From Porticoccus sp041395745 (GTDB lineage Bacteria > Pseudomonadota > Gammaproteobacteria > Pseudomonadales > Porticoccaceae): a stretch of DNA of 64,000 bases. A model generated the notes under the pieces. It saw only the letters and a list, made by a program, of their open reading frames with translations, searched no databases and had not been told where the DNA came from. Made by a program: the position numbers and the translations under genes. Of the stretch, positions 25,464 to 33,865 are shown in pieces; within the stretch, counting starts at the first letter, position 1; each line of letters starts with the position of its first letter. The DNA is taken from positions 620,001 to 684,000 of the forward strand of contig JAWKZV010000001.1 in the NCBI GenBank assembly GCA_041395745.1, given 5' to 3'.

Positions 25464-26129
25464 ATGACGACCAAAACGAAAGACATTTTGTTCAAGCCGG
25501 TCTTTGACAACAACCCGATTGCTCTGCAGATCCTGGGCATCTGCTCGGCGCTGGCGGTAACCTCCAGCCTGAAAGTGTCCATGGTGATGGCGATTGCGCT
25601 GACGTTGGTAACGGCGTTTTCGAGCATGTTTGTGTCGATGATCCGCAACCACATTCCATCCAGCATTCGTATCATCGTGCAGATGACCATCATTGCCTCG
25701 CTGGTAATCGTGGTTGATCAGATCCTCAAAGCGGTGGCTTATGACATCAGTAAGCAGCTGTCAGTGTTTGTGGGCCTGATCATCACCAACTGTATCGTGA
25801 TGGGTCGCGCAGAAGCCTTCGCCATGAAGAATCCGCCGGTGGCGAGTTTCCTCGATGGTATCGGCAACGGCCTTGGCTACAGCGCCATGCTGATGACTCT
25901 TGCGGTTATTCGTGAACTGTTTGGCTCCGGTAAACTGTTCGGCTTCGAGATCCTGCCCACCGTCAGCAATGGTGGCTGGTATGTGCCAAACGGTCTGCTG
26001 CTGTTGCCACCCAGTGCTTTCTTCCTGATCGGCCTGGTGATCTGGGGGCTGCGCACCTGGAAGAAATCTCAAGTGGAATCTGCCGAACTCAAGATTGCAC
26101 CGAATAGCGTGGAAGGGGAGACAGCCTAA
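25464..26129 (+). CDS. nqrD: Na+-NQR subunit D
   Basis: 221-residue membrane protein with six hydrophobic segments. It shows the paired RnfAE/NqrDE signature VGLIITNCIVMGRAEAFAMKNPP, whose cysteine helps to hold the intramembrane iron centre together with NqrE. A second cysteine lies in QILGICSALAVTSSLK. The C-terminal tail is longer than the transmembrane core needs and is polar. The junction with nqrE is TAATG, a one-base overlap. Confidence 0.96.
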   Translation: MTTKTKDILFKPVFDNNPIALQILGICSALAVTSSLKVSMVMAIALTLVTAFSSMFVSMIRNHIPSSIRIIVQMTIIASLVIVVDQILKAVAYDISKQLSVFVGLIITNCIVMGRAEAFAMKNPPVASFLDGIGNGLGYSAMLMTLAVIRELFGSGKLFGFEILPTVSNGGWYVPNGLLLLPPSAFFLIGLVIWGLRTWKKSQVESAELKIAPNSVEGETA

Positions 26130-26746
26130 TGGAACATTTAATCAGTTTGTTTGTTCGCTCTGTTTTCCTGGAAAACATGGCGCTGGCGTTCTTCCTGGGT
26201 ATGTGTACCTTCCTGGCCATCTCCAAGAAGATGCAGGCGGCGATTGGTCTCGGTATTGCGTTGATCGTGGTGCAGACAATTACTGTTCCTGCCAACAACA
26301 TCATTTACAAGTACTTGTTGACTGAGGGCGCTTTGACCTGGACCGGTATTCCGGGCATGGAAAATGTCGACCTGAGTTTCCTCGGCCTGCTCAGTTACAT
26401 CGGCGTGATTGCTGCCATCGTGCAGATCATGGAGATGTTCCTGGATAAGTTCGTGCCCTCCCTGTACAACGCGCTGGGTGTGTTCCTGCCGCTGATTACG
26501 GTGAACTGCGCCATTATGGGTGGCTCTCTGTTCATGGTAGAGCGGGACTACAACCTGGCTGAAAGTGCTGTGTACGGCGTGGGCTCTGGGGTTGGTTGGG
26601 CTCTGGCTATCATTGCTCTGGCTGGTGTACGCGAGAAGCTTAAGTACAGCGATGTACCGGAAGGTCTGCGTGGCCTGGGTATCGCTTTCATCACTGTTGG
26701 TTTGATGTCCCTGGGATTCATGTCCTTCGGCGGCATCGACCTGTAA
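26129..26746 (+). CDS. nqrE: Na+-NQR subunit E
   Basis: 205 residues, six membrane helices in inverted topology to NqrD. Characteristic segments are ENMALAFFLGMCTFLAISKKM and LGVFLPLITVNCAIMGGSLFMVERDY, each with a cysteine of the shared Fe centre. The C-terminus ALAGVREKLKYSDVPEGLRGLGIAFI is typical of NqrE. The gene follows nqrD by a one-base overlap and is 21 bases before nqrF, whose start has a GAGGAGAGG ribosome site. Confidence 0.96.
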   Translation: MEHLISLFVRSVFLENMALAFFLGMCTFLAISKKMQAAIGLGIALIVVQTITVPANNIIYKYLLTEGALTWTGIPGMENVDLSFLGLLSYIGVIAAIVQIMEMFLDKFVPSLYNALGVFLPLITVNCAIMGGSLFMVERDYNLAESAVYGVGSGVGWALAIIALAGVREKLKYSDVPEGLRGLGIAFITVGLMSLGFMSFGGIDL

Positions 26747-26767
26747 TCGGCGAGGAGAGGATAGATA

Positions 26768-27991
26768 ATGAATCTGGAAATCACACTCGGCGTCGTCATG
26801 TTCACTGTTGTGGTGCTGGCGTTGGTGGCCTTCATTCTGGCTGCCCGCGCCCGACTGGTTAGCTCCGGTGACGTGACCATCGATATTAACGGTGAAAAGA
26901 AAATTACCGTTCCTGCCGGCGATAAACTGCTGCAGACCCTGTCTGCTGCTGGCCTGTTCCTGCCCTCCGCCTGTGGTGGCGGCGGCAGCTGTGCCCAGTG
27001 CAAATGTATCGTGCTGGAAGGTGGTGGTGCCATGTTGCCCACCGAAGAGCCCCACTTTACTCGTCGTGAAGCCAATGAAGGCTGGCGCCTGTCCTGCCAG
27101 ACCCCGGTTAAACAGGACATGAAAGTGGAAGTGCCCGAAGAAGTATTCGGTGTGAAACAGTGGGAATGCACTGTTGAAAGTAACCCGAACGTTGCAACTT
27201 TCATCAAGGAATTGACCCTGCGTCTGCCAGAAGGTGAAAACGTCAACTTCCGTGCCGGTGGTTACGTACAGCTGGAATGTCCGCCTCACCACGTCAAGTA
27301 CAGCGACTTCGATATCGAAGAGCAGTACCGGGGTGATTGGGAGCGCTTTGGTTTCTTCAACCTTGAGTCCAAAGTGACAGACACCACCATCCGTGCATAC
27401 TCTATGGCCAACTATCCGGAAGAGAGGGGCGTGGTGAAGTTCAACATCCGCTGCGCAACCCCGCCTCCGGGCGCCCAAGGCATTCCGCCGGGCATCATGT
27501 CTTCCTGGGTATTTGCTCTGAAGCCGGGTGACAAGGTGACTGTATACGGTCCGTTTGGTGAATTCTTCGCCAAGGACACTGACAACGAAATGGTATTCAT
27601 TGGCGGTGGTGCCGGTATGGCGCCGATGCGCTCGCACATTTTCGACCAGCTGCGTCGTCTTAAGTCCAGTCGCAAGATTTCCTTCTGGTACGGCGCTCGT
27701 TCACTGCGCGAGTGTTTCTACACTGAAGAGTACGATGAACTGCAGGCGGAAAACGAGAACTTCCAGTGGCATCTGGCACTGTCTGATCCACAGCCCGAAG
27801 ACAACTGGACCGGCCTCAAGGGCTTTATCCACCAGGTGTTGTTTGACAACTACCTGAAGGATCATCCGGCTCCGGAGGACTGTGAGTACTACATGTGTGG
27901 GCCGCCGATGATGAACGCAGCCGTGATCAAGATGTTGCTCGATCTCGGTGTCGAAAGGGATAACATTTTCCTCGACGACTTTGGTGGTTAA
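26768..27991 (+). CDS. nqrF: Na+-NQR subunit F (NADH dehydrogenase subunit)
   Basis: 407 residues and the entry point for electrons. It has an N-terminal membrane helix (VVMFTVVVLALVAFILA) and a plant-type 2Fe-2S ferredoxin domain with C69, C75, C78 and C110. The FAD domain contains RAYSMANYPEE, and the NADH domain contains FIGGGAGMAPMRSHIFDQL and CEYYMCGPPMM. Electrons go from NADH to FAD to 2Fe-2S and then to the membrane subunits. All cofactor motifs are intact. The stop overlaps the apbE start in TAATG. Confidence 0.97.
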   Translation: MNLEITLGVVMFTVVVLALVAFILAARARLVSSGDVTIDINGEKKITVPAGDKLLQTLSAAGLFLPSACGGGGSCAQCKCIVLEGGGAMLPTEEPHFTRREANEGWRLSCQTPVKQDMKVEVPEEVFGVKQWECTVESNPNVATFIKELTLRLPEGENVNFRAGGYVQLECPPHHVKYSDFDIEEQYRGDWERFGFFNLESKVTDTTIRAYSMANYPEERGVVKFNIRCATPPPGAQGIPPGIMSSWVFALKPGDKVTVYGPFGEFFAKDTDNEMVFIGGGAGMAPMRSHIFDQLRRLKSSRKISFWYGARSLRECFYTEEYDELQAENENFQWHLALSDPQPEDNWTGLKGFIHQVLFDNYLKDHPAPEDCEYYMCGPPMMNAAVIKMLLDLGVERDNIFLDDFGG

Positions 27992-29034
27992 TGACAGTGT
28001 TATTTTCTTCAATAACAACAAAAACGGGGCCTGCGGCCTCGTTTTTGTTTGCTTGCACGCTGCTGTTGGCTGGGTGTTCCGGGCAGGCAGAGCAGGTGGT
28101 GATCAATGGTGTGACCATGGGGACCACCTATGAGGTCAAGATCGCTCCCGGTAAGGCAAAAATTCCCAACGATTTGTCATCCCGTGTGCAGCAGGCTCTC
28201 GACCAACTGGATAGTCGATTTACCACCTACAGTCCCGGTTCAGAACTTGAGCAGCTGAATCGAGGTGAAGTAATGCAGGACATCAGTGTTTCAGCGGAGA
28301 TGCTGGAGGTGCTGCAGGTGGCCGATCGGGTTTATCAACTGACTGGGGGCGCCTTCGATCCGACCGTAGGTCCACTGGTAAATCTGTGGGGTTTTGGTCC
28401 CGATCCGTCCAGTAGTGAAATTCCCCCGAAGGAAACGATCAGGCGTCAGCTTGCCCGTGTTGGGCTCGACAAGTTGGTGGTGAACACCGATGGAAACAGT
28501 GTGCGCAGAACTGCTGATATTCAGCTCGATCTGTCCGCCGTGGCCAAAGGCTTCGCTGTGGATGCGGTGGCAGAGCTACTGGAATCCATGGGCATAGCCA
28601 ACTACCTTGTGGAAGTAGGTGGTGAATTGCGTCTTCGCGGCACCAAGGCAGAGCAGCAGCCCTGGCGGATTGCCATTGAAAGTCCTTCCCTGGAACGGCA
28701 TGCCGTCCAACAGGCAATGAACCCTGGCGATGCGGCTGTGGCCACCTCGGGAGACTACCGCAATTATTTTGAGAAAGACGGCAAGCGTTATTCTCATACC
28801 ATCGATCCTCGCACGGGCTATCCTGTTTCCCATCACCTTGCCTCGGTTACCGTTGTTGCAGATACCACAGCCTTTGCCGATGCACTTGCTACCGGCCTGA
28901 TGGTGATGGGGCATGAGGCCGCGTTGGCTCTGGCGGAGAAAAATGACCTTGCGGTCTATTTGTTGGTCAAAGAAAACGATGGTTGCAAGGCTTATTCATC
29001 CCCGGCATTTGGCCGTTACCTGAGTGGAGAATGA
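27991..29034 (+). CDS. apbE: FAD:protein FMN transferase (flavinyltransferase)
   Basis: 347-residue periplasmic lipoprotein (lipobox LLAGC, about residue 28). It joins FMN from FAD onto the threonines of NqrB and NqrC. Family marks: MGTTYEVKI, GGAFDPTVGPLVNLWGFGP, AVAKGFAVDAVAELLESMG, LVEVGGELRLRG and the metal/FAD segment SHTIDPRTGYPVSHHLASVTVVA. The one-base overlap with nqrF and the ATGA overlap with nqrM place it firmly in the operon, which explains its substrates. The N-terminal region before the lipobox is somewhat long, so the exact start is the least certain part. Confidence 0.96.
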   Translation: MTVLFSSITTKTGPAASFLFACTLLLAGCSGQAEQVVINGVTMGTTYEVKIAPGKAKIPNDLSSRVQQALDQLDSRFTTYSPGSELEQLNRGEVMQDISVSAEMLEVLQVADRVYQLTGGAFDPTVGPLVNLWGFGPDPSSSEIPPKETIRRQLARVGLDKLVVNTDGNSVRRTADIQLDLSAVAKGFAVDAVAELLESMGIANYLVEVGGELRLRGTKAEQQPWRIAIESPSLERHAVQQAMNPGDAAVATSGDYRNYFEKDGKRYSHTIDPRTGYPVSHHLASVTVVADTTAFADALATGLMVMGHEAALALAEKNDLAVYLLVKENDGCKAYSSPAFGRYLSGE

Positions 29035-29288
29035 AGGTGTTGGAAATTCTACTGGCATTTGTGGTGCTGACGTTGGTTATGGCTGGAATGGCAATCGGCG
29101 TAATGATGGGGCGCAAACCACTGAAAGGTTCTTGTGGTGGTGTTGGTAACGCACTGGGAGAAAAGGATTACACCTGTCCTCTCTGTGGTGATGATCCCAA
29201 CAAGTGCGACGAAATCAATCAGTCGGAAGGGGGCGAGGGCAAGTCTTCCGCCTCTCTGGCCTATGACGCGACTCAGGCAGGTCGCTAG
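29031..29288 (+). CDS. nqrM: Na+-NQR maturation protein NqrM
   Basis: 85 residues, formerly DUF539. One N-terminal membrane helix (LLAFVVLTLVMAGMAIGVM) is followed by a four-cysteine patch: GSCGGVGN, CPLCGDDPNKC. NqrM is needed to build the intramembrane iron centre of NqrD/NqrE and probably delivers iron. The ATG overlaps the apbE stop (ATGA). Its own stop codon overlaps the stop of the convergent mltD in the palindrome CTAG at 29285-29288. The tail after the cysteines is polar and likely disordered. Confidence 0.95.
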   Translation: MKVLEILLAFVVLTLVMAGMAIGVMMGRKPLKGSCGGVGNALGEKDYTCPLCGDDPNKCDEINQSEGGEGKSSASLAYDATQAGR

Positions 29289-30829
29289 ATATTTAGTACG
29301 TTCACGAACAGCGTCAGCTGTTGACCGGGCTTGAGAAGCTGTTTGGGGCTCAGGTCGTTCCACTCGAGTATTTCATTGACCGTGAGATCAAATTGATTGG
29401 CGATGCGGTAGAGCGAATCCCCACGCTTTACCCGATAGCTGACTTTTCTCTGTGCTTGGCCAGACTGCTGTAATTTCAGCGTTTGGCCCGGCTTCAGGGC
29501 GTCCTTGATGTTCAGGTTGTTCCACTTGGCGAGGTCTGAAACCTTGACCTTGTAGCTTTTCGCGATTGCCCAGAGGTTGTCCCCGGCTTTTACCTGATAG
29601 GTGCGGGCTGTTTTTGTCAGCGGGGCCGGGGAGCTGTCGACTCCGGAGCCCGGGATCTTCAGGCGTTGCCCAATACTCAATCTGTCATTTCTCAGGCGGT
29701 TCTGCTTCTCCAGGTCGTTGACGGTGACCTGATATTTTTTTGCGATGGCCGACAGGGTGTCACCGGATTTGACGATATGCTGTTTGGCCGGGGCCCATTG
29801 TTCCCTGGGAGTATTATTCAGGGCCTGCTTGAAGCTTCTGGTGTGGTCGATTGGAACCAGTACACGGTGAGGGCCTTCCGGATGGGTTACCGCCCGGTTA
29901 TACCCGGCATTGAGTCGGTACAGCTCGTTGCTGTCCAAGCTGGCCAGTTCCGCAGCTTTTTTGAGGTCCAGCTGGTCGGGGACTTCCACGATGTTGAAAT
30001 AGGGGCTGTTGCTGATTGATGGCAGGGTAACGCTATATTCACCCGGCTTGGCGACGATGCGGGAGATGGCCAATAACTGGGGCACATAACCACGGGTCTC
30101 CCGGGGGAGTTTCAGCGACCAAAAGTCGATGGGTTTGCCAATGCTGCGATTGTGCTCAATGGCCCGCCGTACATTACCTTCTCCGCAATTGTATGCCGCC
30201 AGGGCCAGCAACCAGTCCTGATCAAAATAGTTGTGCAGGTACTGCAAGTAACTAATGGCGGCTTCAGTCGCAGCAATGGGGTCGCGGCGGCCGTCATACC
30301 ACCAATCCCGGCGTAACCCGAATCTGGACCCGGTATCGGGGATAAATTGCCAGAGCCCGGAAGCGTGGCTATTGGAATAGGCAAATGGGTCGTAGGCGCT
30401 TTCCACGACCGGCAGCAGGGCGAGTTCGAGAGGCATGTCATTGCTTTCCAACTGCTCGGTAATGTAGTACAGATACAGTTCAGCACGTTCCATCACCCGG
30501 TCGATATAACTCTGGTTGTCCGCATACCAGGCAACCTGTCTGGCGACATCGGGCTGCTTGTAATAGGACTGGAGGGCCATGCCGTTGCGCAGGCGTTCCC
30601 ATATGTCGGCGGGTTCTTCGGCGGGTTTGTTTTTGTGCGAGTTGAAGAAAACCATTCGCTTTTTGGGGCGGGCTTCTTCTTCAGGTGTCTGTTTTTGGAC
30701 GTGGTACTGGTAGGTAGGTTTCGCAGGTGTTGGCTTGGTGCCGGTATGCTCTTCCTGGACCTGTTGCTGGGCGCAGCCTGTTAACAGCAAAAGGAACAGG
30801 ACAACGGTCGTTCGGACGCAGTTGGGCAT
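29285..30829 (-). CDS. mltD: Membrane-bound lytic murein transglycosylase D
   Basis: 514 residues, lipoprotein (VVLFLLLLTGC lipobox). The transglycosylase domain (about 110-300) has the catalytic glutamate in LLPVVESAYDPFAYSNSHASG, then LWQFIPDTGSRFGL and ALAAYNCGEGNVRRAI. Three LysM peptidoglycan-binding repeats follow (about 347-392, 413-457 and 466-510), each with the GDxLxxIA pattern. It cuts glycan strands at the outer membrane to allow remodelling. In E. coli MltD is controlled by regulated proteolysis. This gene opens a block (mltD, gloB, yafS-like, rnhA, dnaQ) conserved in order among gammaproteobacteria. Confidence 0.95.
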   Translation of the reverse strand: MPNCVRTTVVLFLLLLTGCAQQQVQEEHTGTKPTPAKPTYQYHVQKQTPEEEARPKKRMVFFNSHKNKPAEEPADIWERLRNGMALQSYYKQPDVARQVAWYADNQSYIDRVMERAELYLYYITEQLESNDMPLELALLPVVESAYDPFAYSNSHASGLWQFIPDTGSRFGLRRDWWYDGRRDPIAATEAAISYLQYLHNYFDQDWLLALAAYNCGEGNVRRAIEHNRSIGKPIDFWSLKLPRETRGYVPQLLAISRIVAKPGEYSVTLPSISNSPYFNIVEVPDQLDLKKAAELASLDSNELYRLNAGYNRAVTHPEGPHRVLVPIDHTRSFKQALNNTPREQWAPAKQHIVKSGDTLSAIAKKYQVTVNDLEKQNRLRNDRLSIGQRLKIPGSGVDSSPAPLTKTARTYQVKAGDNLWAIAKSYKVKVSDLAKWNNLNIKDALKPGQTLKLQQSGQAQRKVSYRVKRGDSLYRIANQFDLTVNEILEWNDLSPKQLLKPGQQLTLFVNVLNI

Positions 30830-30981
30830 GAGTTTTTCTTGTTTGCCAAGTCAAGTATCAGGGGATTGTAACGGCGGTGTTCAAGTGTCGCAATCGCAAA
30901 CGAGGTGATTCATCGACAGATGACACCGGGTTCACAGTCCCCCTGAGTTCAGTTGCTCTTTCTCCTTTCTCGCGCAGGTGA

Positions 30982-31749
30982 TCAGGCGCCGTCTTTCCAT
31001 TGGCGAACAACCCGGAAGACATCCTCCGGAGTGTCGAGAGAACATCCTGCAAATCTCTCTGCAGCCTCTTTTATGTCTTTGTTAGCCGCGCGTAGAAATG
31101 GGTTGGTTTGCAACTCCTCGGCGAGGAAGGAGGGCACTGTGGCCATCGCTTGGCTTCGCAAGTGATTTACCTGATCGGCTCTTTCTTGAAGCTTCGGATT
31201 TCCCGGTTCGACAGTAAGTGCAAAGCGCAGGTTGGATTGGGTGTATTCATGGGCACAATATACGCTGGTATTGCCTGGCAGTTGGGCGAGGCGTTGCAGG
31301 GACTGCCACATTTCGGCGGCACTGCCCTCGAACAATCGGCCACAGCCACCGGCAAACAGCGTGTCGCCGCAGAATAACAGCGAAGAGTCAGCGCAGTAGA
31401 AGGCAATATGGTCAAGTGTATGTCCCGGAACTTCAAAAACCTGGAACCACTGGCCCAGTAGTTCAAGTTGATCGCCACCGGTGACGGCATGGGTAACCTG
31501 TGGGATGTCACCCGGGCCGAATACAGGAATGTCAGTGTTCCATGTCAGTGTGTTGATGCCGCCAACATGATCTCCGTGGTGGTGGGTGACCAGAATAGCG
31601 ACGAGCTTCAGGTTTCTCTCAGCCAGCACTCTTTCGACCGGGGATGCGTCACCGGGATCGACTACACAGGCACTGTCACTGCCTGGGGCATGCAACAGCC
31701 AGATATAGTTATCAGAAAAGGCGGGTATCGGTTCTACGATCAGGGACAT
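30982..31749 (-). CDS. gloB: Hydroxyacylglutathione hydrolase (glyoxalase II)
   Basis: 255-residue metallo-beta-lactamase-fold enzyme that splits S-D-lactoylglutathione into lactate and glutathione, the second step of methylglyoxal removal. Zinc ligands are visible in VTHHHGDHVGG (about residues 54-63), VPGHTLDHIAF, FCGDTLFAGGCGR and YCAHEYTQSNLRFA. The length is typical of the bacterial enzyme. It is divergent from the methyltransferase-like gene, 72 bases apart, as in the gloB-yafS-rnhA-dnaQ cluster of E. coli. Confidence 0.95.
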   Translation of the reverse strand: MSLIVEPIPAFSDNYIWLLHAPGSDSACVVDPGDASPVERVLAERNLKLVAILVTHHHGDHVGGINTLTWNTDIPVFGPGDIPQVTHAVTGGDQLELLGQWFQVFEVPGHTLDHIAFYCADSSLLFCGDTLFAGGCGRLFEGSAAEMWQSLQRLAQLPGNTSVYCAHEYTQSNLRFALTVEPGNPKLQERADQVNHLRSQAMATVPSFLAEELQTNPFLRAANKDIKEAAERFAGCSLDTPEDVFRVVRQWKDGA

Positions 31750-31821
31750 GGTCTCATCCGGTAGTTTTCAGGGCACAGATTCACCATAATAAACGACAAA
31801 CAGGGGGCTTTTGCGGATTGC

Positions 31822-32640
31822 ATGATGAAATTGCGGCAGTGGTGGCAGTCAATGGGCGACTACCTGGATATCAGGAGTACAGTGACACCGTTGGCTGCAT
31901 CCCAGCAACTGTTGGATGACTGGTTCCACTGCCGCCAGGGGCAATTCCTGTTACAGCGTGAGAAACAGGCCCTTGAACAGTTGATGCCCCAACCGGGAGC
32001 GCATCGTATGCTGTACCTTGGCCCTGCATCCTGTCGTTTGCTCAGCGGCGATTACAACCACCTGCACAGCTTCTGTTTCAGCGCTTCGTCGCGTGCTCCT
32101 GGCAGCGCTTCTGCCATCGCCGATTTCGACGCGTTGCCACTGCCTTCGGAGACGGTGGATACGGTATTGTTGCACCATGCCCTGGAGTTCTCGGAATATC
32201 CTCACGAAGTGTTGAGCGAAGTGTCGAGGGTCCTGACTCCATGCGGTCAGGCGATCATCGTTGTGCTGAACCCGGCCAGTCTGTTCGGGTTCACCAAATG
32301 GCCGATGAGGTTATGTTCCGAGCAGCCGGTGTGGCGCCACCACAGTTTGCGCTACCGGCGTCTGCTGGATTGGTTGCGGTTACTGAATCTGCAACCCGAA
32401 AGGGCGGTTTCCGGTTGTTTCAGCTGGCCCTTCAGTTATAGCAATGGTGAGTCCCCGGGGCTTTTTGAAAAGGCCGGACAACGAGTCCGTTTGCCCTGGG
32501 GAGCGTTTTATATCGTGCTTGCCAGAAAGTACACTGCCAGGCTCACGCCCCTGAGGCCCCGTCTGTGGCGTTCAATCAGTGCGCCACTGGTTTCAGGTAT
32601 TGAGAAAACGGCACATCGCTGTAAGGAAAAAGATCGTTGA
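31822..32640 (+). CDS. YafS-like SAM methyltransferase-fold protein
   Basis: 272 residues with a class-I methyltransferase fold related to E. coli YafS, which also sits between gloB and rnhA. Recognised parts are the post-I acidic region (FDALPLPSETVDTVLLHHALEFSEYPHEVLSEVSRVLTPCG) and VVLNPASLFG. The SAM-binding motif I, normally DxGxGxG, reads MLYLGPASCRLL, so it is degenerate as in YafS relatives. Whether it still binds SAM is open. The C-terminus is basic (RPRLWRS). Start ATG at 31822 (a second ATG follows at 31825). Its TGA overlaps the TTG start of rnhA. Function unknown. Confidence 0.8.
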   Translation: MMKLRQWWQSMGDYLDIRSTVTPLAASQQLLDDWFHCRQGQFLLQREKQALEQLMPQPGAHRMLYLGPASCRLLSGDYNHLHSFCFSASSRAPGSASAIADFDALPLPSETVDTVLLHHALEFSEYPHEVLSEVSRVLTPCGQAIIVVLNPASLFGFTKWPMRLCSEQPVWRHHSLRYRRLLDWLRLLNLQPERAVSGCFSWPFSYSNGESPGLFEKAGQRVRLPWGAFYIVLARKYTARLTPLRPRLWRSISAPLVSGIEKTAHRCKEKDR

Positions 32641-33080
32641 AAGAAGTTTCGATTTATACCGATGGCGCCTGTCGTGGCAACCCTGGCCCCGGTGGCTGGG
32701 GGGCATTGCTGCGCTATGGCGAACATGAAAAGACCCTTTACGGAGGGGAGCCCGACACCACCAATAACCGGATGGAACTGACTGCGGCCATCGAAGCGCT
32801 GGCCGCCCTGAAACACCCATGCAAGGTGAGCCTGACAACCGACTCGCAGTATGTGCGTCAGGGAATCATGTCCTGGATGGCCAACTGGAAAAAACGCGGC
32901 TGGAAGACTGCTGATAAAAAACCGGTAAAAAATATAGACCTGTGGCAGAAGCTCGACTGCGAGGTGGCACGGCACAATGTCGAATGGCACTGGGTCAAGG
33001 GGCACAGCGGTCACCCGGAAAATGAACTGGCTGACCAACTGGCTAACCGGGGCATAGACGAGCTGCTCCGGCGCAGTTAA
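32637..33080 (+). CDS. rnhA: Ribonuclease HI
   Basis: 147-residue RNase H that degrades the RNA strand of RNA-DNA hybrids (R-loops, primers). The DEDD catalytic set is complete: IYTDGACRGNPGPGGW, NNRMELTAAIEAL, TTDSQYV and GHPENELADQLA. TTG is the start because the conserved N-terminus begins at once; it overlaps the upstream stop (TTGA). The basic protrusion helix typical of E. coli RNase HI is present (WMANWKKRGWK). dnaQ follows 53 bases later, the classic rnhA-dnaQ arrangement, here in the same direction and not divergent as in E. coli. Confidence 0.96.
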   Translation: MKEVSIYTDGACRGNPGPGGWGALLRYGEHEKTLYGGEPDTTNNRMELTAAIEALAALKHPCKVSLTTDSQYVRQGIMSWMANWKKRGWKTADKKPVKNIDLWQKLDCEVARHNVEWHWVKGHSGHPENELADQLANRGIDELLRRS

Positions 33081-33133
33081 CCCAGGTAAACAAAGCCAGT
33101 AACTAAATAAAATCAATCAGAAAAGGGGAATAC

Positions 33134-33865
33134 ATGCGCCAGGTTGTTCTGGATACGGAAACAACAGGTCTTGAGACAACTCAGGACCACCGCATTATCG
33201 AGATCGGTTGCGTCGAACTGTTCAATCGTCGCCTGACGGGACGTCACTACCACCAGTACATCAATCCCCAGAGGGAGATTGATGAGGGCGCTCTTGAAGT
33301 ACATGGAATCAGCAATGAATTTCTCGCGGATAAACCGGTCTTTGCCGATGTTGCCAAAGAGTTTCTGGAGTTTATCGAAGGCGCCGAGCTGATTATTCAC
33401 AATGCCCCCTTTGATGTGGGCTTTATCGACCATGAATTCGACAAGCTGGATGGCTTTGGCAAGACCGTGGATTACTGCACCGTGGTCGATACACTGGTGA
33501 TGGCGCGTCAGCGCCATCCGGGCCAGAAAAACAATCTGGATGCACTGTGCAAACGCTATGACGTCGACAACTCCCAGAGGGATCTGCACGGCGCATTGCT
33601 CGATGCCGAGATCCTCGCAGACGTCTATCTGATGATGACCGGTGGACAGGTCGATCTGGGCTTTGGCGGCCAGAGCCAGCGCGGCGTCAATGCCGGTGAG
33701 GAGGGGGTTCGCCGGGTCAGTGCCGATCGTAAGCCTCTGAGAGTTGTCAGGGCCAGCGAGGCTGAACTGGAAGCCCACCAACAGCAACTGGCCCGCATTG
33801 AGCGGGCCAGTGGCGGTCAGTGTCTGTGGTTGGCCGCAACGGCCGACGCAGCTGTCACAGAATAA
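33134..33865 (+). CDS. dnaQ: DNA polymerase III epsilon subunit (proofreading exonuclease)
   Basis: 243 residues. DEDDh 3'-5' exonuclease motifs are present: I in VLDTETTGLE, II in IHNAPFDVGFIDHEF, III in DLHGALLDAEILADVYLMM. The C-terminal part (GGQSQRGVNAGEEGVRR onwards) is the flexible tail that binds the polymerase alpha subunit. It removes mismatched bases during replication. Ribosome site AAAAGGGGA precedes the ATG. The last 11 bases overlap the convergent nhaB, so no terminator separates them. Confidence 0.96.
   Translation: MRQVVLDTETTGLETTQDHRIIEIGCVELFNRRLTGRHYHQYINPQREIDEGALEVHGISNEFLADKPVFADVAKEFLEFIEGAELIIHNAPFDVGFIDHEFDKLDGFGKTVDYCTVVDTLVMARQRHPGQKNNLDALCKRYDVDNSQRDLHGALLDAEILADVYLMMTGGQVDLGFGGQSQRGVNAGEEGVRRVSADRKPLRVVRASEAELEAHQQQLARIERASGGQCLWLAATADAAVTE

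Noticed and set aside
26138..27637. 499-codon minus-strand open frame across nqrE/nqrF
   Set aside because: Spans two genuine genes with complete cofactor motifs; its product is low-complexity His/Gln-rich.
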